This document shows positions 1 to 13,004 of a stretch of 64,000 nucleotides of DNA, piece by piece; position 1 is the first letter of the stretch, and the number at the start of each line of letters is the position of its first letter. The stretch is from Mesaphorura yosii (taxonomy: Eukaryota > Arthropoda > Collembola > Poduromorpha > Tullbergiidae). Below the pieces are notes generated by a model. It was given only the letters and a program-made list of their open reading frames with translations, was not told the DNA's origin and made no database searches. The stretch is from NCBI GenBank assembly GCA_009869945.1, contig WIXG01000097.1:1-64000 (forward strand), in the 5' to 3' direction. The position numbers were made by a program, and so were the translations under genes.

Positions 1-1488
1 GTTTCTGTACTTTTTAGTTACGTAGCCAAAGTCCTTAGTATCACACTTTCATTAATATCATTAACTTGTGGCGTTAATTTGTTATCACCTTTAGACTTAT
101 TACAAGCAAGCTTGATACAATCTCATGCGGAGAACAGCACACTTCGTTTGGACATGAGTCTAATTAGAAGTCCGGTGAGATGTGGACAAAAAGATGATCC
201 AAGCGAATTTCACACGGCACTCCAAAAGTGATGCACGGTGATGAGTTTCGAGCTCACCTCGGCCGACCTTCGCTGCCCACGGATCAGTCATCGCCTGAAT
301 TATATTTCGACTTGTCTAGCTTTTCCAAGTCCAATCGAAGATTGAGCCTTGTCTCATAGGTTGGTTGACAAATACAAGATTGCTGGCACACCACAAGTTC
401 ACATTCTGCACGCCATATCTTGTGTTTGTGCGGGCAGGCATGCGACAAACTGATTGTTCTTCCACTTCTCTATAATTACTGCAAGCGAAGAATTCGTAAA
501 AACAAAGAAGGAAACCACATATTATTTCTTGGCAAGCGGTTACAATTCTCAATAGATTGCTGAACTTTTGCTCTTGAAGCTCTTGGCTTGAGTTGTATGT
601 CAATCTGACGTAAAACACGATCGTCACAAGTCACTATTCAATCATTACCTTCTTGCATTGACTCACATGCAAACCGAAAGACGGCCAAGTTTCATGGAGA
701 CGTAAACCACCAACGCCAGATTACAGAGAAGACTATTCGACATTCCAGAATGGAAAGGAAAGAAGAACCCTCCAAATTCCGAACCAAATGCGCATTGCAC
801 TCGGCAAGTTAGCAATGCAATGTTCTGACATTTCAATAGTGTATGTGCACGACGTTTGATTTGAGTCTATTTTTAGGTTGTTTTATGGTGCACTGAAGAA
901 TTAGAACAATAACTGAGTACAGTAAAACTGTGGAGATTCAATGCCATTTTTGCGTGTTAAGCTGTCCAGCCCCAGCACACGTGAAATATGATCAAATTAC
1001 AACAAATGTTTCATAACTAGGTTGTCAATTTTGTTGGCTAGCTAATTGCGTTGTGAATACTAGTGTACTTACAATCTCAAAAAGCATGGTCTATAAATCA
1101 AGCAAGACGAAAAGTAGACAAGGCATGTAACATACACAGAAATGTCAAGTCATGGGTCAAACTACTCAAATTCAATGACCGGTACTCTCCTGAGAGTTGC
1201 TCTCCGGAAAGCTTGGAGCGTGGAGCGAAGCGGTGAGCTTCGGAATCGGCGTCGCTCTCCGCGGAGCGGATCGGAGAGTTCGGACTGGTCGGATGGCTCA
1301 AAATGGAGCGGAGCGGAGCGTAGTGTTGAAACGCCGATCATGGCTCAAATCAATTGACATTCACTTCTTCTGGCTGGACATAAATAAAATATATGGAATC
1401 TTCATGTAAATATGAAATACACGTGCTACAAATTACCCTAAATTGGACAGCTTTACAACCAGAAATTAGTTCACACTGCATATTATTT
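1..1488. other. Intergenic region, no gene recognised
   Basis: I see only short overlapping open frames without familiar motifs or splice-linked continuations. The only striking structure is a GC-rich block rich in GGAGC units near 1195-1325, listed separately. The rest is AT-rich and unremarkable. Confidence 0.6.
1195..1325. repeat. GGAGC-rich degenerate simple repeat
   Basis: The block contains many irregular copies of GGAGC/GGAGCG and their complement GCTCC, including a run GGAGCGGAGCGGAGCG near 1304. It is far more GC-rich than its surroundings. The short frames that cross it on both strands are probably repeat artefacts. It looks like a degenerate minisatellite or part of a mobile-element-associated repeat; the family cannot be named from sequence alone. 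Confidence 0.6.
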
Positions 1489-1869
1489 TCAGATCAAATG
1501 GATGTTCACACTCAAGATTTCTGATTTCGATTTGAAACTTTGATTTCGAAAGAAATCGCTGACGCCTGCTGAGTTGATGGCGACGAGTTTTGTACAAATC
1601 ATGCAATTACATTGAATAACTGAATTAGAATCTTGAATTAACTTGAATTTGGCAAATCTTTTATTACCAATACCGTGAGAGTCGCCAGCAAATATGAATG
1701 CGGAATTATTCTGGCTGAGGACCGGTGCATCACCTTTGAAGCGTGATTTGTCTTTGTCTCCTTTTCGCCGCAATGCAACTCCAACCTTTATGTGTGATTT
1801 TGTGGGATTCAACTCGGCTCTGTAAAATTTAAACTGAACCTGAAAAAATACGCCTACTGAACACGACAT
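1489..1869 (-). CDS. Hypothetical ORF, 126 aa, divergent from the M3 peptidase
   Basis: An uninterrupted frame starts at an ATG only 47 bp from the start of the oppositely oriented peptidase gene, so the two would share a promoter. The protein is basic and polar (LRRKGDKDKSRFKGD in the middle) with no recognised domain, signal peptide or membrane segment. Potential donor sites occur near the middle, so the frame may be a first exon plus intron read-through. I do not recognise a family. It could equally be a chance ORF. Confidence 0.25.
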   Translation of the reverse strand: MSCSVGVFFQVQFKFYRAELNPTKSHIKVGVALRRKGDKDKSRFKGDAPVLSQNNSAFIFAGDSHGIGNKRFAKFKLIQDSNSVIQCNCMICTKLVAINSAGVSDFFRNQSFKSKSEILSVNIHLI

Positions 1870-1916
1870 TTTGAGTCTTATTTAGCAGGTTTACAATACT
1901 GGGCAGGAAACTTGAA

Positions 1917-4900
1917 ATGTGTAATGTCTACTTAAAATCACTTGTCTGTCAGTTTAAACCGGTTCAGTTTGCATTGTTTAACAAAAGCGCAACAAAAGTC
2001 AGAAGCATCTACAACTTATTCAGACCTAAAATCGCTAGACCCCACAAGTACACTCCACTGTACCGGTTACCTGCGTTGACACCGTGGTCTTGCACAAGAA
2101 CAATACATACAACAAACCCTTCGTACTCGATTTCCGTGGGAGTCAATCCGCAAGACAAGGCCGAAGCCACTTCAACCCAAAAGACAACAGGAATGGTTCA
2201 TCCAGCTGGTGTCGTATACAATTGGGACTTAAGGACCTACAAACCCGAACAAATCGCGTCGTTAAGCCATGAAATTATTAACAAAGTGAAGGAACGGTAC
2301 GACTCCGTGGGAAAGCTTGGTGAAAGCGATGCACTGACTTTCGAAACTGTGCTTAAGGTAAGGATGGTAGGGATAGTCCGCTGATAATCTCCAGCTGAAA
2401 ACGAAATGCCTGTTCGTTCATATTTAAAACATTTAAACAGCCGATTCTCCAAGCTCATCGATTGATTTACGGTTCATGGAACGGCGTCAGTGCAATAGTG
2501 ACATTCCCATTAATGGTGGCCGAATCTACTGAGCTTCGGGACGCTTCTACAGAAGCCAAGAAACTGTTCGACTTAACTTCTGTAGAGCAATCTATGAGAA
2601 AGGATGTGTTCGCGAAACTGGTTGCCTATAAAGAGAGATCGTTGTCTGAAAGTCTTCATCCTGAGTACGCACGATGCCTTGATAACTTGATTCGAAAGGG
2701 AAGAAAAAACGGTAAAAAAAAATAACTAACTACTGTGCAAATTGGCATGAATGTACAGCTAAAATTTCAATTCACAGGTTTGCACTTGAGCGATGATGTA
2801 AACGATGACGTGTCAAAAACAAAATCCAAGATTATGGAACTGGAACTACAATTTGGCAGAAACTTGATTGAAAATAAGACGAAATTGTTGTTTAGTGCCG
2901 ATGAGCTGGCAGGGATGCCTTCAGATTTTATTGAAGAGTTGAAGAAGGTAGTTTCACTGCCCAGCAATATGTTGCAAAATTTGCATCAAATGTAGCTCCG
3001 TATGCAGGGTAATATGTTACACAAGTTTTCAGGATGGTGAAACTGGAAAATACATTGTTACATTGGACTACCCACATCTTTACCCAATCTTGAAGAAATG
3101 CCAGGTGCCATCCACGCGACAGCAGATGCAAACGGCCAACTATTCCAAATGTCACCCTGAAAATACTAAATTACTGGAAGAAATCCTACAACTTCGACAT
3201 AAAGAGGCAACAATGCTTGGCTATAAAAATCATGCCTCATTCGTCTTGGTAGTGATGCATCTTGCAACCTTCGTCGGCTTGTTCAAGCACAAGTTCTAAA
3301 GTATTGTAATTGTGATAGGATGGTGACACTGTCGCAAATGATCCCGCTACAGTGAATGAATTCTTGGACGACTTGACTAAGAAACTCCAGCCCCTTTGGG
3401 AGAAGGAGAGAGCTATAATGCTGAACTTAAAAGCAGAAGAGGTTTGAGAATATGCTAAAGATTAACCACCTCAGGCATTTCATTTCTTTTTCCTTATATT
3501 AGTGCGAGAAATACGGCTACCAAAATAGTGGCAAACTGGAACCTTGGGATACTTCATATTACGCGAATTTGGTTGAGGAAAAGTTTTATAATCTGGATCA
3601 GGAACAACTGAGACCTTACTTCACCTTCGAAGCAGTAACCAAAGGGCTACTGGAGATTTACCAACAACTTCTCGGCCTCTCCTTTACTCATTTGCCCGAC
3701 GCGGAGAAGTGGCACGATGATGTGCAAGTGGTATGTGAAGTAACGATATTTATTGCTTCAGTCCGTTCAACCATCAATTGAAATTGAATGATGATCATAG
3801 TACCAAGTGGATGACTCAGCCAGTGGGCAGCTTATGGGATATTTTTACCTTGACCTATTCCCACGTGAAGGGTAAGCACTTTTAGAAAGCAAGCCTCTAA
3901 CCAGTTTGATAATGTGTTCGCTAATTGTGTAGCAAATACGGGCATGCTTGTTGCTGCTCACTTCAGCCGAACATTCCTGATGAAAACGGAGTCCAGCTTC
4001 CCGCGGTTGCAACATTACTGTGCAATTTTACAAAGCCAACTAAAGAAAAACCTGCACTGCTGACTCATGACGAAGTAAGTAAACATAAACATAAGGCAGC
4101 TTAATTCAAGCGAAAAAGAAACTTGAAATTGAGATCTTAATTTTCTTACCAAAGGTTGAAACCTATTTTCATGAATTTGGGCATCTTATGCATTGCATCT
4201 GCGCAAAAACAAAAACCCAACGGTTTTCTGGGTATCACGTTGAGACAGACTTTCTTGAGGCGCCGTCTCAAATGCTGGAAAATTGGGTCTGGGAGAAGGA
4301 GCCACTTCGTCGAATGTCATCACATTATGAGGTATGCGAAGGTTAAGCAGATGCAGTGTTATTAAACAAGTACGGCTTACTAATACCAATAACGCTAAAA
4401 TCACAGACGAAGGAACCACTTCCTAATGAACTGATTGAGAACCTCGTTAAAACAAGGAAGGTCAATGCTGGTGGATTCAATTTGCGGCAGATTTCATTAG
4501 GAAAGTTTGACCAAGTGATTCACATAGACGGGAACGTTAACACAGCAGAGTTGTTTGCAAAAACTGTCAAGGTACGTATGATGCCAAAAGTTAATGAAAC
4601 GTAAAATTTTGATATTGGGGTTTGGGCAAGGCTGAGAAATTTAATACTTTTCTATAGTCTATTCAAGGTCTCGATGTTCCTGAAGGAACTAATTTCGCAG
4701 CTGGCTTTGGTCACATTGGAAAATCATACAGTGCGAGATACTACAGTTATTTGGTAAGTGCAAAAGCACAAAACTGAACCAAAAGTTTCGGTATTGTTCA
4801 CTAATTTTACATCTTTTAATTTTCTGTTTCCAGTGGAGTGAAGTTTTCAGTATAGACATGTATGAAAGCAAGTTTTCAAAAAATCCGTTGAGTCCTGAAG

Positions 4901-5034
4901 CGGGACAACTTTACAGACAGAAAATCCTGGAACCAGGCGGCTCAATCGATGCAAAGGACATGCTACTGAATTTCCTAGGGCGAGAACCCAAGAGTGATGC
5001 CTTTCTCAAGAGCAAAGGTGTTTCGATAGCTTGA
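1917..5034 (+). CDS. Thimet oligopeptidase/neurolysin-like metallopeptidase (M3A)
   Basis: A zinc metallopeptidase of family M3, which cleaves short peptides in the cytosol or mitochondrial intermembrane space. About eleven or twelve exons can be followed; the first ends at 2357, the second starts at 2441 and the third at 2778. The zinc motif HEFGHLMH lies at 4170-4193, and the third ligand Glu is in [12 protein letters not shown] about 25 residues later, as the family requires. The C-terminal [22 protein letters not shown] segment with the Gly-rich loop and substrate-binding Tyr residues is present. The stop is TGA at 5032. The first ~85 residues are basic, Ser/Thr-rich and poor in acids, resembling a mitochondrial presequence, so neurolysin-like targeting is possible. 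An internal Met just before HPAGVVYNW could give a cytosolic form. No frameshift or missing catalytic residue was found. Confidence 0.92.
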
Positions 5035-5981
5035 TGAAATATTGTGAATCCCACAAGTTTCCTGACAATGAATACAAATGCCATCCAATTGGAGCGAAAG
5101 GAGCGTGGTTAAGGCCCTGTTTCTGGCCAAATGCAGACTATTGATAACTCATATATCAATCGAAAGCTTATGACACAAGGATTCCAACGAAACATATTTC
5201 ACATTGAAATTCCATTGCCTGAGCCCACAGTACGTCGTCAAAGTTCAGCACCTTCACCTCAAAAATCTCCAAAGAGTAATATTGAAAAAAAAGTTCTGAA
5301 ACAAACAAAAAACACGCTTTTCTGGTGTAAATTCTGAGAAAAATATCAAACCCATGATTTTCATCCATTTTAACCCTATTTAAACCGGATTTTTTGAGCT
5401 TCCACACAGTTCATTGGCAGTATCATTCTTGAGCGAGCGTATAGTGTAAAATAGGTTACATTTTCAGACTCTTCCTTAAATCCTTACTGATACCGATACC
5501 TTTTTGCCTACCTTTACCAACATAAATAGCATTACATTAATTGCTCCTTCCTTGTTTGCTTGAAGCAACCCGAGTTGAAATGCAAGTTCAAGCGGTTAAG
5601 GCCATGATGGATAGAATTCGTGGGGAGGAGTGAATTTATTGCTCTCTGCTTAAAATGCTTTATTTAATTAAGGGATTAAATAGAAATGCTTCTGGCTTAA
5701 CTAGGATTTATTTAATTCTTGAGAGAATTCTCCGGTTCGAGAAAGTCAATCGCAAATCGTAATGACCACTCACACCATAGAATAAGAACAAAGACGACGG
5801 TCTATCTCTTTGTTATTTATGGTAAAACAGCGGTTCGAGAAATAGATTCAAATGCGGGTGTGCACAGATGTCAGGTTCCAAGATTTTAAATTGGGCACAA
5901 CACTTACTTAACGGGGTCGTCACAACTGGGATAGAAGGTAAGATTGGAATCCCATTATCAGATCACTGCGCCTGCACGAAC
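5035..5981. other. Intergenic region downstream of the M3 peptidase
   Basis: Holds the 3' flank of the peptidase gene and short ORFs without recognisable domains. No convincing gene or RNA was seen. Confidence 0.5.
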
Positions 5982-6097
5982 TCATACTCCTCGAACTTGT
6001 ATGAATAGTTCGAAGAATTCGCTGCCGGTGACCAACCACGCAAACCTAACCGCACAAAACATAGATATTTAGCACTAGCACACATTTTAAACTTGCA
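5982..6097. repeat. 116-bp copy of the aconitase 5' segment
   Basis: This stretch is nearly identical, in the same orientation, to 10755-10870; I count a single mismatch, at 5991. The source copy covers the likely first ATG (complement of 10756-10758), upstream sequence coding in frame for a basic presequence-like stretch, and a possible splice acceptor. Homology stops sharply at both ends. The copy ends a few bases before a Tc1-like relic. It has no aconitase body attached and its frame closes soon after, so it looks non-functional. Confidence 0.9.
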
Positions 6098-6102
6098 ACA
6101 GC

Positions 6103-6522
6103 GGGTCTTCCTTGCTGGTTAGACTGTCAATTTTGCTTATCAGTGATTTGGTCCTGATCTTACGTGGATGTGATTTTTTTGAGAAGAAAGATCGGTCGTT
6201 TTTTGAATACGTCGAAACCCAATACTGTTGATGATATTAGCCACTGTGGACTTAGAAATTACAAATCCTAACTCTTTTAGCCTGCTTACTATGGTTCGTA
6301 GTGACAAGCTTTCTCTGGAAACGCTTTTAACTGTGGTTCCGACTTGAACTGGTAGTTTCTTAAGCATTTTTTAAGTTATAGCAATAAAACTAGTGTACTA
6401 TAAAGATTTATATGTATGTATGTGTCGCTGAATCTATACAAAAAGTTTGAACGACTTTGTGCCAATGTAGTTCAAAATATAGCATTTTCTGTAGTGTCCA
6501 AATAAAGTGCTAACACCCTTTG
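6103..6522 (-). mobile_element. Truncated Tc1/mariner-like transposon relic
   Basis: Read on the minus strand, the relic starts at a TA (6523-6524) followed by a terminal sequence containing GTTAGCACTTTATTTGGACAC, close in style to Tc1-type inverted repeats. A frame from 6367 down to 6140 encodes a helix-turn-helix-like segment (SLRTIVSRLKELG, SKSTVANIINSIG) like the DNA-binding part of Tc1 transposases. No DDE catalytic core and no second inverted repeat were found, so it is a dead fragment. The left boundary is uncertain. Confidence 0.5.
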
Positions 6523-6563
6523 TATTCTGTGTAGATATACAGCGCAGTTCAGCATTAGTCAGG

Positions 6564-7064
6564 ATGGAGTCACCGAACCCTCGAGGCCGGATGGATTGGA
6601 ATCAATTTTTTCTAGAAGCGAAACAGCTGGAGGCAAGATCGAACGGAAAATGGAAACTGGAAACACATGAAGAAGGCGTTCCTGGCATGTCTTTCGTCAC
6701 AAATGTATGCGTTAAACCAATTAAAGATGGAAGTGAATTATTCCGATTTGAATACCACATTCTCTATTCTATATCATATTCTGTACCTGTGTTGTATTGG
6801 AATGTGTTCACCTTGGAGGGTCAGCTACTTCCATTTGAAACGATTTGGCCTGATTTATGTAGAGATAAGTCCTCTAGTCTAAATGTGTCGATTTCACAAG
6901 GCGAGCATCCAGTCCTCCAAAGACCATTTAACTTCCTTCATCCTTGCCACACAGAAGATGTGATGAATAGTTTAGAAACTAACAATTATCTTATTTCTTG
7001 GTTAAGCATTGTTGCGTCTTACGTGAGTATATCATTACCATTGGATCTATTCAAGGAATCCTGA
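6564..7064 (+). CDS. ATG10: Ubiquitin-like-conjugating enzyme ATG10 (autophagy E2-like)
   Basis: ATG10 is the E2-like enzyme that transfers ATG12 from ATG7 to ATG5 during autophagosome formation. The frame encodes 166 residues from the ATG at 6564. The open frame extends upstream to 6507, but those bases overlap the transposon end, so the later ATG is preferred. Family landmarks in order are the FEYHILYSISYSVPVLYW strand pair, EHPVLQRPFNFLHPC with the catalytic Cys (codon 6945-6947, residue 128), and the C-terminal YLISWLSIVASYVSISLPL. Human ATG10 is 220 residues, so the N-terminal part is shorter here. No intron interrupts the frame, unlike most neighbours. A poly(A) signal lies at 7122. Confidence 0.88.
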   Translation: MESPNPRGRMDWNQFFLEAKQLEARSNGKWKLETHEEGVPGMSFVTNVCVKPIKDGSELFRFEYHILYSISYSVPVLYWNVFTLEGQLLPFETIWPDLCRDKSSSLNVSISQGEHPVLQRPFNFLHPCHTEDVMNSLETNNYLISWLSIVASYVSISLPLDLFKES

Positions 7065-7121
7065 CAGTTATTTCTTAAGCTTAGTTCGCAGGTTGGATAG
7101 TCTTCCACACGTGTTTTCTCA

Positions 7122-7127
7122 AATAAA
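7122..7127 (+). terminator. Poly(A) signal AATAAA of ATG10
   Basis: A canonical AATAAA 58 bp after the ATG10 stop codon, at a typical 3'-UTR distance. Confidence 0.6.
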
Positions 7128-7544
7128 AGCCTCATGAATTATAACCTTTCATTTCTTTTCGCCTTTATTGACACGTTTTCACTGTCATTTTATCTACTCT
7201 AAAATATTAATGTATCCACTAACCTATTGCACCTATTGCATTGATACAATCAAGTCTTATCAGAAATTAATACCTAATCACTTAATTATCACCACCTGAT
7301 CTATCAGCTTCGACCAATACATGAACTAATCAAAAATACATTTGAAGCTATATTCGTGGTTATAAAGCAAGACAGTGTTTCTCTTAAGGAAGTGAGCTTT
7401 TGATAGCAAGGTTGAAGGGAAATTGTCTAAAAATCGGCTCCAATCACTTGTCTTTGTGAATTTAGATTAAACAAGACGAATTTATTCTGCGACGGAGACG
7501 GGACTAGGCATCACCGCTAAAACTAAAAATGCTCATAAAGGAAA

Positions 7545-10754
<3,210 letters not shown>

Positions 10755-10758
<4 letters not shown>

Positions 10759-10870
10759 ACTCCTTGAACTTGTATGAATAGTTCGAAGAATTCGCTGCCG
10801 GTGACCAACCACGCAAACCTAACCGCACAAAACATAGATATTTAGCACTAGCACACATTTTAAACTTGCA
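10755..10870. repeat. Source copy of the 116-bp aconitase 5' duplication
   Basis: Same-orientation match to 5982-6097 with one difference. It covers the start-codon region and presequence-like coding stretch of the aconitase gene. Confidence 0.9.
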
Positions 10871-13004
10871 GCACATAACAATGAAAATTGGCAAACGGAT
10901 AATTACCTGAACCGCACATTTTGAGTAAATCATCTTGCCAAACTTGACACGGATGATCAAGATGTACTAAAAAATTTGAAATCAGGAGACTCCCCGAAAG
11001 AATTTTGTTGATCTGTATGCTGTAGGTCTGGAAGAATTTTGACACTGCCTTGTTCTGTTTACAGGTCGTAAATACGAACACGCAGCAGCAATTTCTACGT
11101 GTGGAAATAACCCACGGTTCAAAGTCTTTAAGATTACAACCTGACCTTTGTAATTCACAAACACGTCAAGCAGTTACTTGACTTGATTCATTAGCTAACG
11201 TTGTTGAATTCGCAGGTTGTGAAATGAAGGTTGATCATTGAAACTATAGCGCCGCCAGCTGAATCCCGAACAAGTGCAAGTCTGCTTCTGCTCACACGAC
11301 ATGGAACAGGGTCTCATGGTCCCCGTACATGCCATCCTATTTACTGTGTTATTATTAGCATGTGAGACAAATTTCGAGACTGCGTACTCCGCGGAGCTCC
11401 GGCCAGAAGAAACTGGTTTGCATTGCTGACTTACTGGCTGTGCTTTTAGGACGAGCATTATATAATTTTGAGCATTTTGCGTTCAGACCAGCAGCAATAA
11501 TTGTATGCATGAATTACTGCTTTTAGATTGCCCGTGCACAATTCCACAATCGATTGTTGATGTTATTTTGCTGGACTTGGAAAATGTCGTTGCAGCATGG
11601 TCGTAGAAGCTCTGACTGCAAATTTCCAAAACAGTACACATGCATTTTAGCGCTGGTATTCTCGTATGAGATTTGGAAGTTTGGCACAGATCAATTATTC
11701 CTCTCAAAGATTTCGGTTTCTAAATATAGCCCCCACTGATTCAGGAAATGAGATGCGCAGAAACAATAATGGCAACTAAAACACGAATCTACTTTGGAGT
11801 GCATTTACTTGAAGACAGGCGCATCTGAAGCTCTTGTAATGCTCTACTCATACTGCCGAAGCTGTTGTTTGAAAGAGTAGCATTATGCGCAGGAAACATC
11901 CCGAGTTTTCCGAGTAAACACCGCTTAATGATCCGCCCGATCCGGCATGAGCTTAAACTTGGCATCGCGTACAGTTTCATCTTGCTTCATGGTTTAGTAC
12001 ACCGAAGAAGCTGAAAGTGTTTTAGTGTTTCAAGTTCAAGGTAATTCATGTTCATCCGCATATCTTATAATTCAACAATAAGCCTACATAATTTTGTGCT
12101 GCACTGCACGTCCAGCATTTCGAAGGTAAGTGACCCGTATCGGAGAAGGGTATCAGCGGGTCTGAAATCAAACAGCCCAAAAGTGGTGATTAAGTCTTAC
12201 GCATTACACAGTGTGTAAAAAAGATAATCTTGACCTTCATTAGATGCTAAACTTTGTTTACAAGCAAAACTACACAATTCTGCTTCCTCAATCATCGTCG
12301 AGCTCCGACCTAACTCAATGCGTAAAGTAGCTCTTGTATCTGCGTAGTTGGTTTTTGCAATAGTCAATGCAGAATTCTGTGCGAAAGGGAAAGGAGAGGC
12401 GTGCGCTTGTCTCCTGCGCAGTTGTTCATCACCGGTAGGATAAGCATGGTTGTGAAGTTCCAGAACGTGGATTGTGTAAGTAGCAGCAGTATTGTTAATG
12501 ACCTGTAGGAGTACGAGGTGGTGCCGTGGTATGGTTTGTTTTTGTTTACAGTCAGTCACGAAGTTGACCCTCCAAGTGCAACAGCACAGCTCAGCGTTCA
12601 GCGCTAATAAAGGCGAAATTTTGTGACAGCAAAGAATTGCACTGCAATTAGCATCAATTGCAATATTGTTACTCAATCTCAGTCTCAATCTTCGTACTTG
12701 CATACTTCAAACTTGAGCTTTTGCTAATTAAGACAGCGTCCAGTTAAGAGTAAGTTTCGAATCGGTGCTTACTTCATTAAATCAAATCGTATAACATTTT
12801 AAGTTTCAACTTGTCCAACTGTCACAAGCGCAAAATAAAAAGATTTCCACGTTCTTTTAGTTTTGTTAGCCAGCACATACACATTCGTCATTCGTACTCA
12901 CAGATCGATAAACCTCATGTTTTTGAAATGGCTATTTTTTACGCATTCCAGATTTCTGGTTGAATATTCGTACTGTGGAATCATAAAAGAATCGCTATCC
13001 GGCC
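10871..13004. other. Intergenic region between divergent aconitase and HADH-like genes
   Basis: About 2.1 kb that must contain both promoters and any aconitase 5' exon. A short frame near 10900 (ATG TGC GGT followed by a GTAATT donor) could be an upstream exon, but its phase does not fit the aconitase frame. A 168-codon frame on the minus strand (12197-12703) has no recognisable domain. No RNA gene was seen. Confidence 0.5.

Noticed and set aside
5131-5337. 68-codon ORF after the M3 peptidase
   Set aside because: Downstream of the stop, no splice link, no recognisable domain.
6507-6563. Upstream extension of the ATG10 frame
   Set aside because: These codons overlap the terminal sequence of the transposon relic and have no ATG10 similarity; the ATG at 6564 is better.
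12197-12703. 168-codon frame on the minus strand between aconitase and the HADH-like gene
   Set aside because: No domain, no splice partners, many Cys/His/Arg residues typical of random frames; lies in a promoter region.
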